A stretch of DNA of 64,000 nucleotides from Nilaparvata lugens. Taxonomy: Eukaryota > Arthropoda > Insecta > Hemiptera > Delphacidae. Positions 42,901 through 57,600 of the stretch are shown here, piece after piece. Position 1 is the stretch's first letter. Each line of letters opens with the position of its first letter. The stretch spans positions 52,651,140 through 52,715,139 of the forward strand of contig NC_052511.1 in assembly GCF_014356525.2 (NCBI RefSeq), written 5' to 3'. The position numbers and the translations under genes are program-made. The notes below the pieces were generated by a model. That model worked only from the letters and a program-made list of their open reading frames with translations. It had not been told where the DNA came from and made no database searches.

Positions 42901-45900
42901 TGTTTTCCATGCATGAAATAAAGCCGGTAAACAGCTGTTTGCAGAACAAATAAACATAAATGATTCTCATTACTCGAACTAGCTAACTAGCTAAGCTAGC
43001 TAACATTACTCAACGTTAGTAGACAAAATGTTGATCACTCACAGGTGTATGATTCGAAGTGGTGGGGGGGAACGCCAGCGTGACGTCACGTGTAGTAAAA
43101 ATGTGATAGAGTAACCACACTGAGCATACAGTTTATTCACTGTATATTCAAATAATATATCGTCGTTTAATCTCCTCAAGATTGACCTAGAACTTAAAAA
43201 TTCTCCATACTTATAGCGAATGAATCACCGATTCTAATGATGTTGTTAAATATTCCAAGTTCATTCAACTTGTATGAATAAAATAAAGTTGAAAGTTTTT
43301 CAAGAATCTAAAAACGTGACACGAAAAAGTTAATAAGCTGGAAAAGCGTTAGTAGACAACGTTATACTATTATAATTTCAGATTAACCCGTAAAAAATCT
43401 TGATAAACCAATGCATCGCAATAAACCGATAAACCGATCCCGATAAATCCGATGAATTTCATTCATTATAAATGCACTGAACACATGCTGGTATCGAGCA
43501 CATGTTCTACGAGAATCAAAATATCTCATCCCCGAAATTCACAAAGCTGATGTACAACAGCCAAACTACAAAATATTAACACGACCTAGAAGATGAAGAA
43601 GCCTTAAGTGTTTGAAAGGGAAGGTTGGGAGGTGGGTGTTTTTGCTTTTATATGGCAAAATGCTAGTATTATTTAAATGATTTGATAATTATTGTAGAGC
43701 AGAAACAGAAAGCTTGCATGTCAGAAAATGTTTGTGTTATATAATTTGACTATACGACACCATATGATTTTTAAGATTGTGATATTCTGCCTACTCTGTA
43801 CTACAGCCTACGTCACGGCTGCAGTTCCCCCACTCCAATTGCATGTCAACTTAAATACTATAGATGAGTGACCAACCTTCTGTCTACTAACTTTGAACAT
43901 TACTAGCTTATACTGGCTTATACACTTATATACAATAGCTTACAATACAGCAAAATTATAGATGAATTTACATAATATAGACTGAGAGAATAATTATTGA
44001 ACTGTACATGATATGAAAAAAGCAATTTGTAATATCGGTGGATAATATTGTATGCATCAATGTCCATTCTTCGGAAAGAATATTCAAAATATCCTTCCCA
44101 CTAACTGTCTACCAAAACGTTAATTTCATTAATTCAACTAAGGATTTATTTATAAATGGAAATATTGTAGAAGTTCCAATTGATATGAAATTTAAGAAAA
44201 AAAAAAAAAAAAATTAAGTAAAGTAAATTATATAGTATATAGGTAGATAAGATCAAATCATTGATTAATAAAATGGAGTAGGCTGAAAGTAGATCAGGGT
44301 AATCAACTTTGAGTCTAGTCAGTAGTTGGCTGGTTGCCAATTAATGAATTAACTACTATCGTGGCCACCAACATTTTTCATAAACAATGACTGAGATTTT
44401 GAAAATTTAATAAAGAAATATCCACTAAATTAGTTATTACAATAAGCGAGATATGCGAGACAAAATATATCATCGTCGTGATGTTCAAAAGAGTCTGTGG
44501 ACAAAGATTGCTGAACCAATAGGATCTGAAGGTAAGATTGTTGTAATAACTAATTTAGTGGATTTGTTATTCAATTTTCAAAATCTCAATATAATCATTG
44601 TTTATGAAAAATTTTGGTGGCTATGATAGTAGTTAATTCAATAATTGGCAACTAAACTGACGTAAACGGTTCCAATGGACGACCATATTCGGCCGAATTA
44701 ACGGCCGGCAGATTCGTCCGATCCAACGGCCGAACGGATCGGTTGAATACGGTTCCAATGGACGACCATGTTCGGCCGAATTAACGGCCGGCAGATTCGT
44801 CCGATCCAACGGCCGAACGGATCGGTTGAATACGGTTCCAATGGACGACCATATTCGGCCGAATTAACGGCCGGCAGGTTCGTCCGATCCAACGGCCGAA
44901 CGGATCGGTTGAATACGGTTCCAATGGACGACCATATTCGGCCGAATTAACGGCCGGCAGATTCGTCCGATCCAACGGCCGAACGGATCGGTTGAATACG
45001 GTTCCAATGGACGACCATATTCGGCCGAATTAACGGCCGGCAGATTCGTCCGATCCAACGGCCGAACGGATCGGTTGAATACGGTTCCAGTGGACGGTTA
45101 CCCTACATTTCAAAGAGGTACGTTTAGCCGGAATTATAACTTCGAATCCGTTAAAACCTCTGGATTTTTAGCTTTTATGATAATAATTGAACTGAGTCAA
45201 CTAACCGCCATATAAGGCCTGCATCCGGCATCCCTTGTCCTGGCAATTGAGTCGACCAGCTGGCCCGATATGCCAAAGTCGCACAACTTGATGTTGCCAC
45301 GTCGGTCGAGCAAAATGTTGCTCGGTTTTACGTCGCGGTGGATGATCTTCAACTTTTCCTTCAGGTAGTTCAAGGCTCGCACCGTCTGACAAATCAAAAA
45401 AAAAAAAATATGAAGAATCGATTTTAGATTTATTCGACAAAATAACAATCGGGAAATTGCAAGAGAAAGACGGTAGAAAAAGAACGATTAAGGAGAAGAG
45501 AACGAGGAGAAAGAAGAGGAAAGAAATGAGACTATAGTGAAGTCCACGTTATAATGGCAGTGTACGATTGACAATACTGATGCGGTCATTTTCTATCATA
45601 CAACAAAACAGATAGCGCTATCTCTCTCTAGCTTTGCAATGTTGTCAGTTTGCCAGAATATTTTATTTCTACTTTTGACAGTGACTGTACAAAAGTAACT
45701 CAGCCGCCATTTTTCTTCATTCTATCAAAATACTTTGGTACACAAGTCGTATAATTGATTTAAAATGTATTTTTGAAACAATGAAATAATTTTTAGACAT
45801 TACCGTATGAGAAACACAAATTAAAATACCTGAAATTACATTTTAAAAGTTGATAACTAACCATCCTAGACTTCATCCATGCTTCAGTTAGCCTACACGT

Positions 45901-48900
45901 TTAGGTTAGACCTACTCGTACCGGTATAAATAATATTGAAAGGTTATTTCAGAATTATTTACATTGAAATTACTTATTTTAGAAAGGATTCCATTTTTCT
46001 ATTATTTTTAAAAAGAAATTGGAATAGAATACCTACCAAATAGGTAACTTAATTTCTGTTGTTTTGAAATTCAGATTGGTGTATCACAGCTTTCTGACAA
46101 TAGGATCTGAAGGTAAGATTGTTGTAATAACTAATTTAGTGGATTTGTTATTCAATTTCAAATCTCAATATAATCATTGTTTATGAAAAATTTTGGTGCT
46201 ATGATAGTAGTTAATTCAATAATTGGCAACTAAACTGACGTAAACGGTTCCAATGGACGACCATATTCGGCCGAATTAACGGCCGGCAGATTCGTCCGAT
46301 CCAACGGCCGAACGGATCGGTTGAATACGGTTCCAATGGACGACCATATTCGGCCGAATTAACGGCCGGCAGATTCGTCCGATCCAACGGCCGAACGGAT
46401 CGGTTGAATACGGTTCCAATGGACGACCATATTCGGCCGAATTAACGGCCGGCAGGTTCGTCCGATCCAACGGCCGAACGGATCGGTTGAATACGGTTCC
46501 AATGGACGACCATATTCGGCCGAATTAACGGCCGGCAGATTCGTCCGATCCAACGGCCGAACGGATCGGTTGAATACGGTTCCAATGGACGACCATATTC
46601 GGCCGAATTAACGGCCGGCAGATTCGTCCGATCCAACGGCCGAACGGATCGGTTGAATACGGTTCCAGTGGACGGTTACCCTACATTTCAAAGAGGTACG
46701 TTTAGCCGGAATTATAACTTCGAATCCGTTAAAACCTCTGGATTTTTAGCTTTTATGATAATAATGAACTGAGTCAACTAACCGCCATATAAGGCCTGCA
46801 TCCGGCATCCCTTGTCCTGGCAATTGAGTCGACCAGCTGGCCCGATATGCCAAAGTCGCACAACTTGATGTTGCCACGTCGGTCGAGCAAAATGTTGCTC
46901 GGTTTTACGTCGCGGTGGATGATCTTCAACTTTTCCTTCAGGTAGTTCAAGGCTCGCACCGTCTGACAAATCAAAAAAAAAAAAATATGAAGAATCGATT
47001 TTAGATTTATTCGACAAAATAACAATCGGGAAATTGCAAGAGAAAGACGGTAGAAAAAGAACGAGTACGAGAACGAGAACGAGTAGAAAGAAGAGGAAAT
47101 AAATGAGACTACAGAAGGAGTTGATGATGATGATGATGATGATGGAAGAAAAGAGATGTGCGAAAAGAATAGAAAAAAGTAGAAAAACGGAGTGGTAGAC
47201 GAAGAAAGAGGTGAAGTAGGAGAAGGGGTAGAAGAAGAGAACAAGTAGAAGAAGAACTAGAAGACAGGAGAGAAGAGAGAAGAATCTAAATAAAAGAAAG
47301 AAGAGGTAGTAGGATGAAAGGAAAATTGAGGAAAAGAGGATATTTCCATTATCAAAATGATCTCTAAATAAAAAAAAATGAAGAAAAAGATTAATATTTT
47401 TCAAAATTAAAGTTTTTATTGAAGTAATTCCATAGTCTTCTATATAAATAAAAATGAATGTCTGTTTGTGTGTTTGTATGTTTGTTCCCTATAGACTTCA
47501 AAACTACTTGACAAAACGACATGAAACTTTGGGAATATGTTGTGTGAATATTGGGGATGGTTTCTGACAAAAAATCTCAATAGGGGGGCTAATAATTATT
47601 TATTAATCCATTTTACAGACCTATATTTTCGAAATTTTCGGCCGAGCGGCTACCGAAGAACGGAAAGATGATCATGATTAATGATCATATTATGATACTA
47701 TGATTTAGCATCCCAAGTTACCAGCTGTAATAAACACGTCACCCTGTGATAAATTGTGTACTGGTATTAAAACGGTAGAAAACATTAAATGAAAGAAATT
47801 CATCGTACATCGCATATTTCCTGGACCATCTATTGACAATCAACAACTATGAAAACATTAAATTCATCTTTGAAACACTGATTGAACCTATTTTTTTAAT
47901 TCAATACTTTACTGATAGATCTTACTACCAAGCGATTGAGAAGAATATGTTTTCCGAATAATAATTCATAGTTTTTAAATCATTATTCCTGGACCAAAAA
48001 TCAAGTAACGAAGCAGTGTGTGATATTATAGCGTCAACCTTTGGACAACATAAACATTTTATCAAAATTTTTGGAGAGAAATAGTACAGGCTCAGCCTAG
48101 TTTTTCCTTCAGTGTCATAATTATACTATGATTGTAGTATTTTGTACAATAAATGAATAAATGCTTCATGACTAAGCACATAGGAAGTCCGTATTGAGAT
48201 GTAAATTAAAATATTGATTGTCAGATAAATTTCATGATTCACCATATATATAGCAAGTGTGACATGAGATACATTGACTTTTTGGCGGTACGAAGTTCGC
48301 CGGGCAAGCTAGTAATTTATATGCATCATAACCCACATAAAAGTAATAATAAATTATCTGAGATTTATTCAGGTTTTGTTGAATATCTTGTTAAATTCTT
48401 AAATGGAAATAATTTTATTTATTTGAAAAAGGGTACTATGACATTATTTATTATTTCTCATTAGAAGTGAACTTAACCGAGTTTACAATAACTTTTTGAA
48501 ATAATAAAAGTACTTACAGCGACAGTGATTTTGCCCAGGGTGGTTTCCGGTATCCTTTGATTTAGTTTCTCGTAAATAAATTTATAAAATTTATCTAAAG
48601 AGGTATCCATCAGCTCCATACAGATCCAACAGTCTCCCTGGAAAACAAAAAACCATGAACAAATAAACCACAAAAAAATCATAAATCACAAGTTGGTAGG
48701 TACGGTATACTTAGGCTCAACTCACACTTACGCTACTCTCTAGGTCTAGAAGAGATTCGACTCTAATCGAGAGCATGTTACAAATGGTGACACTCAGACC
48801 AGTCGATTCTAGTCCCCGCGACGTCACAATTTGAAAACACATGCTCTCGACTAAAGTTCAGTCTCTTCTCGACCTGAGTCGCGTAAGTGTGAGTTGAGCC

Positions 48901-51900
48901 TTAGTTGTATAATATTTTTCAACAAAATGTGCATTTACAAATAAGTTATGATTAGTTCTTGTGAATCAAATCATTAATAGGGTAAACACTTAATTCTTTG
49001 AACTAATTATACCAAGATACAGCTCTCATGAATGGTTGAAACTCCTTGAATGTTAGGCTAGGAACACACCAGTTAGTCAAGACAAGACAAGACATGATCA
49101 GACACAATACTTCACATTGTTGCTTATGACGCAACACACACTGATTAGTCATTTTTTTAAAACATCTGTATTGCCCATAAAAACAAAATACAAATTAAAA
49201 ACTCACAAAAGAAATATTCTAGATTATAATATTATGCTATTTTACAAATAAATTAAAATTACATGGCACCACCCAGCAAGGGAAAACCCCTGACCGCTGA
49301 GTGAGAGTATCAGCTGTTTAGACAATATAAAAATTTATTTACTAATAATCAAAGCTACAAAAAATCGAAGTTAACAAAATTACTAGTAATTATAATATTT
49401 GACTGATGTCGAAGAAAAATTTTTGTATCACCCACTTTGTATAAATTTATCTGTTCCATCCTCTGTCTTCCCCTATTAGAAAGAGATTCTGACAATGCAT
49501 TTGGCATGATATTTATTATTTTTGAGCTAAGATACCCCAATTGTCTTCGCACTATTGTCAAATCTGAATAGTAAATATTATAAATGTTATGAGATGTAAC
49601 TCTCAGGTTATATATAGAAACGTTATTATTCACTGTAAATTCATCCTTCCTCATCCATGCATAGTAGAGAAGTTTCTTTATATAAATTTGACGTACTGTC
49701 ATCACTTTAAATTCGGCAAATGTTTCACTACTAGAAATTAGACATGTCTTCATAAGCAACTATGTGAAGTATTGTGTCTGATCATGTCTTGTCTTGCCTT
49801 GACTAACTGGTGTGTTCCTAGCCTAACATTCAAGGAGTATCAACCATTCATGAGAACTGTTTCTTGGTATTAGTTCAAAGAATTTAGTGTTTGCTCTTAA
49901 GGCTAGAGGTGCGTACAGATATACGCGCCTCCAACACGCTCCGCACTCGCTCCGCAATCGCTCCACGCACCCTCCGCTATCGCTCCAACATGAACGTTAC
50001 GGGAGATGTTAGCTCTTCTCGCGTTCCACTCTTGCTCCCCGGTCGATCATCAATCGATCTGCTCTAGTAACGTTCGATTGCGGAGCAGAGCGAAAGCCTG
50101 TACGCACCTCAAGATTTCAAGCGGAGTTGGAAAAAACATATAGTGAGGTCCACGTTATAATGGCAGTGGAGAAAGATAGGAGAACAACGTTGCCGATCCG
50201 AATATTTTTTGTTACTTTTCACACACTCACTTGAGCTAATTCTAAAATTTGGCATTGCTCACTCATCATCACTTGTGGAATTACTTCAATTTCACGTTGA
50301 ATGACTTCCTTTAGCTCTGTGGATTATTGGCTGCCCAATAACGGTAATATTTTGTTTATACACAAATCCCGACAAATGAATAAATGTGCCTCGTCACTTG
50401 AATGAATGTCATTCAAGTGGACATTTCCGAGAATGATCTCGCAAGCGGCTTTGCAATGTGCCCAATAATTTGCATCAAGTTGTTGCACTAACATTATCTT
50501 ATACGGATGGAATTTCAGGTCGGAAAGAAGAATTCGTCGTATCAGAAATGGCTAGCGCAACAGCATATTTCGCTGCTGAACGTCGTGGAGACCGTGTAAC
50601 AGCTACTCCTACCGCATTAATGTTTCAGGCGTTCTCACAGTCCGTTTTCGTCCTGTTGTTTTGTTTATAAAGCAGACGACGTGTTCCTAAAATTCTTCAC
50701 CCACAACAAGATCGCATTCCTACTGGGAACAGGCACGTGTCGATTTAAATTGAAATGTCTGCGAAATAAACGCTGTGCTAAAATAACAGTAATTATTTTT
50801 ACTTTCCTTGCCCTATTACCACAGGTAGGAAAGTATTGCTTTCCGAAAAAATTAAGGTATCCCAATTTATAAATTTCTATACGTTTCAAGATCCCCTGAG
50901 TCCAAAAACGTGGACTTTGGGTATTGGTCTGTATGTGTGTGTACACGATATCTCATCTCCCAATTAACGGAATGACTTGAAATTAGGAACTTGAGGTCCT
51001 TACAATATAAGGATCTGACACGAACAATTTCGATCAAATGCAATTCAAGATGGCGACTAAAATAGCGAAAATGTTGTCAAAAACAGGTTAAATTTGATTT
51101 TGATCAAATTTATACCTAAAATAGTCATTGATAAGCTATATCAACTGCCACAAGTCCCATATCTGTAAAAATTTCAGAAGCTCCGCCCCATCTTTGCAAA
51201 GTTTGATTTCAGATTTCCAATTATCAGGTCTCAGATATAATTTAAACAGAAAAATTCAAGTGGAAAAGATTGAGCATGAAAATCTCTACAATTAATGTCC
51301 AGTAACATTTTCACCTAAAATTGAAAATAAGCTTGAAATTCGAGAAAATGTGATTATTCAATTGCAAACTGTTGGCAACTGTTGATTCTATTAAATCATT
51401 CACTATGAAGGGATAGCAGATCTCTCTGTATCCAGCGTTATTGTCCTGTCACTAGCTGGCTCAGTTCTTCGAATAGTAGACTTGAGATGCGCGTGAACAC
51501 TAGCGCCAGGTGATCAATTTTCATAACGGCAAGGAAAGTTGTGTGAGTGCGCCACACCAGATTTTTAAAATACGCTTCAATCACAAACGCTCGATGTTCA
51601 CTTGACCACGACATACTGGTTAATGAAATTTCATGAATAGACCTGTCGATGAACAACATTCCCGCCTTTTCAATGACAGTGGTGCCAATATAACAATAAT
51701 ACTATAAAATCGTCAGATTAATATGCCGGTCCCTGTACAAACCATTGGATATCTTCTTATGCTATCTTTTCTCCAAGACAGAACATACCTCCTTGAAGAG
51801 AGCACCGTAGAACTGGACAATACAAGGACACTCGTTTGACTTCATGACCACTTCGAGGTCCATCAACAGCTGCTTCTGCTCCTTCTCATCGACAGTGCTG

Positions 51901-54625
51901 CGGATGCGTTTGACAGCCATCACTGTGCCGCTGGTGCGGTGCACCATCTTGTTCACCGTGCCGAAAGCACCCCGGCCGATCTCACCCAAATCTTGCATGT
52001 CGTCCGATGTAAAGTCGTAGCACTGAAAGCACAACAATCAAATTAGAAACGGTGTAACATTGGTGTGAAGTCATAGTACTTTAAACCAAGGAATCAAATT
52101 GGGCATTGGTGTGAAGTCGGGGTACTGTTCACATTGGAATCAAATTGGAGTGGATGGAACAGTGGTGTGAAGTGGTAGAACTGTTAACATGGGAATCAAA
52201 TTGGAATTTGATGTGAAAAGGTAGTACTGTTTACATGTGAATCAAATAGGAGTTTGGTGTGAAGTCGCAGCACTGAAAGCACAACAATCAAATTGGAAAC
52301 TGATGTGAAGTGGTGGTACTGTTTACATGTGAATCAAATTGGAGTGGATGGAGAAGTGGTTTTGGCTCTAGTGCACTGAATGGGATTATGGTGATTAGGC
52401 TGATAAATCTAGGTTTGGAATGTGAAATGTCACAAAAACCCATGTACTACACTCTCATAGAGTACAGTATACGGGCTTCTCATACGTGAATTTATCAATT
52501 TGAAACAAGCCAGTTGATCATTTTTACTGTTTATTGACTATTGACAGAATTCCATTGAATGAATTTTCTCCACACTGTCAATGGAGAAATCAAAAGAAAA
52601 ATGGGAAATAACTACTGGTGAAATTAAACTGATTTTTAGAAATTGATTGTTTTTGAAGAGACATTTTGGTATTTCTACTTAATGAAAAAATGAGACAAAA
52701 ATTAAAGTGGCATTGACAACATCTGTGTCTCATTTTTTCAATTGAACTGTTTTGCTGATGAAACACAATTCTTAGTGCCTACTAGCACTGTTAACAAGGA
52801 AATTAAACTAGAAGAGTTGATACATTGGTGTACAGTTCTTAACATGGTCCGAATAATGATACTAATTAGACTAATGATATTAATTATTTAGAATTTTTGA
52901 ATAATAATTATTAAGTTACTGTTCTAGATTCTTGATTTTAGACTCAAAGGCCCTGTTGCACAACAGCCGGTTAAATTTTTACTGTGATTAATTTTATGAG
53001 AACCAATCAGAGAAGGCGTTTTTGAAAAGACGGCTTCTCTGATTGGTTCTCGTGGAATCAATCACGGTTAAAATTTAACCGGATGTTGTACAACCGGCGC
53101 TTAGGGCCGTTTGCACAGTATAGATTGCTGAACTCGATTAAGTTTGAGTTAATCTGAAAGTTTGAACTTGAATCGATTTTCTCAGTGCATTTACTAATCC
53201 AGTTCAAGTTAAAGTAGTTTAGCATTAAGTTGGTAATAGAATGTCATCGTTTATAATATCAGGATGGGTAATTTTTACAGGAAATTTGCTATTTGTTTAC
53301 AAACCATCAGTAAATTGAGGTTATATGTAGCTACTATTTTCTTGTTCAAAATCCACAGAGCTGTAAGCTGTAGCCTACGGTAATACAAGTGGAAAGCAAT
53401 CAAGAAATTCGTCAAAAACTTATGTTTAGTTGGCACCAAAAAATATATTTTTAAATTTGAGATAAAAAAGTTATTTTGTTAAGCTTTAATCTACTACGGT
53501 CTTTCTCGTTTATTAGAAATCTCTCGAAAGCGAAATATGTCAGTTATGTGTTATTAAAAACATGTTTTCTAATCCAAGACCACCGTTAAAAATTGTCTTA
53601 ATTTCTATCAAGTGGTTTATTCAATCAAATACTAAATTGTCAGTTGCTTTATTCAAGCAAAACCGTAAAAAAATTCTCTATCATCCCAGAAATTTAAATT
53701 AATCGTTTTTTGCCCCATTTTTCTCAGTTTTAACATTTCTTCGCAGTCATCGCAGATGATCTTTATCAATCGCATTAAAAACTTCTATCAATTCCGCCAT
53801 TATAATTATTTTTACTTTATCAATCGCATTAAAAACTTCTATCAATTCCGCCATTATAATTATTTTTACATTCAAATAATGATTCACTATAACCTAAATA
53901 ATTATTATCGTCTACAGAAGCAATAACAACAACCGTCGAAAAATAATTTACTATGAGCTGTTTCCCCATCAAATCTTTACTGATGTCAAGTTAATCCAAA
54001 TTATTTGGTTTAAACCTCCTGCTTTGGAGGTTTAAACTTTCCCAGAGTTTAAACTTGCACTGTGCAAACGGCCCTAATAGTATCTATTTAATTCAAAATT
54101 TGCTCGTTTATGTGAGTATTGAAGAGTGTAAATTGTATTTTGAAAAGTGAAAGTGACACAGCCAACATTTTGATCTGGACAGTATAGTATAAATTGGAAA
54201 TGGGATAGTTTTGGGCATGAGCCTGTTGTGCCTTTCCTCATGTTAAGTATTTGTACACAATGTGATAAATAAATACTCTGATAACATGGGCATCAAATTA
54301 GTAACGTTGAAAAATCAATGTGATGAAATTGTGAGAAGTTAGAAGATGAGTTTTCAATGATGAATTGGCGGAGGCAAATGAGTAGAAATGAAACTGATTT
54401 TCAAAATATGAGCACTCACATCATTAGGTGAAACTTGCAGCGTTCCTGTACTCTGTATGCTCTGGCAGAATTTGAACTTCTCCCTGAAATTAGAAAAAAG
54501 AACACTACATTAGAAAAACTTGTACGTTCAGATTTGTGAAATCATGATTATATCTTATAGCATCAGATTGGACATCCATTGTTATTTCGGCAATGATTTA
54601 GTTTTAAAAACCCAACACTATAAAT

Positions 54626-54671
<46 letters not shown>

Positions 54672-57600
54672 TATATATAAGCGAAATGGCACTCACTCAC
54701 TGACTGACTGACTCACTCACTCACTCGCAGAACTAAAAATCTACCGGACCAAAAACGTTCAGATTTGGTAGGTATGTTCAGTTGGCCCTTTAGAGGCGCA
54801 CTAAGAACGGATTTGGAAAATTTTCCAAAGATACGCCCAAAATCTGTATTTTTCCAGCGTTTTTTAGCGCTTTCTCAGATTTATCGAGAACAAATGAATA
54901 GAAATTGTTCAAATTAAGTACAGAAGCTAAGTTAGGGTGTAATAATGTTGTGTTAGAAGGAATTTGAAATAACGCCAAAGATACGCCCAAAATTAGCGTT
55001 TTTTTGCGTTTTCTCAATTCTTTCATCAAGTAAGACAGAAAATGTCCAAATTTTAGACAGAGGTTTAGGAAGGGTCTAAAAATGTTGTAATGAGGTGACT
55101 CTAATATTCCATCAAAGATACGCCCAAAATCAGCGTTTTTCTCAGCTTTTCTGCGTTTTCTCAATACTTTGACTTTCTGATGGAATGAAGCATGCTCAAA
55201 TGAAAAATGCAGGCGAGCGAAGCGAGCCGCTGATCTCATTTCTGGACGATCCAGTCGGGGGTCCTGGCTAGACGGATATGGCGAGCGAAGCGAGCCTGAC
55301 GGCTAGTACTGAAGTATAATACAAAGTCTAAAACACCAAATAATAGACTACATACGAAGAATTGCGATTATTCAGCTAAGTGATTATTTGAATAATAGTA
55401 GAATACAATAGGCCATATGAATAAAGTTAAGCATTTGTTTATACTTCTAAAATATGGAGCATTTGTTTCATTTTCTATGAATAAACGTAAGCAAAACCTT
55501 TTGCTCATGCTCATCAAAAAAATAGTTTGAGCATTTGCTCAAAAGTAGGAGCTTATACTAAAAATTGTATGAATAAACTAGAGCATTTGCTCAACTTTTG
55601 AAGCAGATGCTTCAAAAAAGGTGAGTCTAGTCTAGAGCAGCTTATCACCTTTTGCTAATAGTAAAAATGGCTCAACTAATTCGTATGAGGGAGAGGAAAC
55701 TATACCAGATACGATCAAAATCAATAGTTGAGAACTATAAATCTCATTTTAGATTCAACCAGATATATCACCATCATTACTACAAAAAAATAAATACAAA
55801 AGATATAAAGATAGCCATCACAAAATAGGAAATACGCATTTAAGAAGATGAGAGTGTAGGCGATTTATTGACCGAGCGAAGTGAGGTATAAGATTCAAGT
55901 CGACGGTTTGGCATTTCTCTTAATGTTTAAATGTTTATATGTTGCGCGATTTTCATGAAATTTGACAGGTATGTTCCTTTTTTAATTGCGCGTCGACGTA
56001 TATACAAAGTTTTTGGAAATTTTGAATTTCAAGGATAATATAAGAGGAAAAAGGAGCCTCCTTCATACGCCAATATTAGAGTAAGAATCAGACTATAGAA
56101 TTATTCATCATAGATCAGCTGACAAGTGATTACACAGATGTGTGGAGAAGCCAGTCTATTGCTGTATTTCCATAAGGTCTATAGTTTCAATCAAGTACTT
56201 GTGGATGAGAATATTACTGCGTGAGGTCTACTGTTCACAGAACTACTAGTAAGATTATGCTGAATATTATTATAGAGATTTAGATTCATAGACATTTTTT
56301 CACGCTATTATTTCAAAATTCTAAACTCAACTAACCTTAAACTCAATTCATAAATAGAAAACAGAGTAGACGACGCAAGCACAAGGGTGTCTCCTACTTG
56401 CATATTTAGCGCTTACATGAGCTATAAAAACAAAGTAAGGCCACAAAGGCGAATCAGCTGATGAAAAATCTTTAAAATACGTGAGCTCCAGAGTTCAGGA
56501 GCATGAGGAAAGAGTATAAAGTAAAGCTTGTAATTATTGTAATGAGGAAGTGATAACTTAAAGAGATGCCCTTTAATGGAATCTCGACAAATCTTTTTCC
56601 CTTCGGTTTATACAACAGAGTTTGCAGTTTAGACAATGTGTTCCAAAGTTAATATGGAAAAAACGTTTGGTTGAGATAATATGAGGGATGTATTTTTCAC
56701 TCCTGAGGAGGAACTTCGTCAGCCCTCATTTCTCAATCAAAAAGTTGGTATTTTTCATTACAGGTCTACTGTTAGAACTTTAGTGGGACACCCTGTATTG
56801 GATCTAATGGGAATATGAATAATTGACCGAGCGAAGTGAGGTCTAAGAATCAAGTCGACGGGTTTTCATTTCTCTTAATTTATATGTTTACATTTATGTT
56901 CCGCATTTACGGCGAAACGCAGCAATAGATTTCATGAAATTTGACAGGTATGTTCCTTTTTTAATTTCGCGTCGACGTATATACAAGGTTTTTTTTAGAA
57001 ATTTTGTATTTCAAGGATAATATAAAAGGAAAAGGAGCCTCCTTCATACGCCAATATTAGAGTAAAAATCAAACTATAGAATTATTCATCATAAATCAGA
57101 TGTCGAGTGGATTATAAATTGCATGCAGTGTCGCATGCAATTCAATATCTCAATGTTACTTATGAAAACACAGCTGTTGTGTGGACTATGCATTGCCACT
57201 TAAGTAGTTTAGACTTTTCTCTGCTTTGAACTCGGTAAGCTTTTGATGATAGCAGCATAGCTGCTTTCATCAAATTATTAGCATTGTCGATACAACAACC
57301 CAAACAGCCGTTAGCATAGCCACCTCTAATACAAGGCCGCGGTCTACGACATTGTAGCGTCGCAGTGTAGGCCTAGAATCTAATACATGATAGTGAAAAA
57401 GATCAGCTGGCATTTTTCAAATAGCCAGATTTTTAAAAATCTTTTTCACCAATCATGTATTAGATTCTAGGCCTACACTGTGACGTTGCAATATCGTAGG
57501 CCGCGGCCTTGTATTAGAGATGGCTATGCCGTTAGTCGTTTATTCACCGATATCTCACCGACACGACAGAACAGGACAGAATTTACTCTGATGGACAGTA

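Larger units (their letters stand above)
44518..45534. repeat. Segmental tandem duplication, unit 1 (satellite + exon 7a)
   Basis: The sequence from aataggatctgaaggtaaga to gaaagaaatgagact is repeated at 46100-47109, covering intron sequence, the five-unit satellite and exon 7 with its flanks. The two are nearly identical apart from a few small differences. Confidence 0.85.
46100..47109. repeat. Segmental tandem duplication, unit 2 (satellite + exon 7b)
   Basis: This is the partner of 44518-45534. Beyond 47109 it continues into the full polypyrimidine tract (purine on this strand), whereas unit 1 ends at that point. Confidence 0.85.

Noticed and set aside
44698..45058. Repeated 60-64 aa open frames ([18 protein letters not shown]...) here and at 46276-46636
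   Set aside because: They are translations of the 83-bp satellite, which is stop-free in several frames. Their starts step by exactly 83 bp and they have no host-gene context.
46774..47404. Long hydrophobic proteins of 156-208 aa ending in kinase sequence (also 24090-24650)
   Set aside because: The hydrophobic Ser/Phe/Leu-rich part is the intronic polypyrimidine tract read through. Only the exon 7 part is real, and one of the two overlapping frames is out of frame for it.
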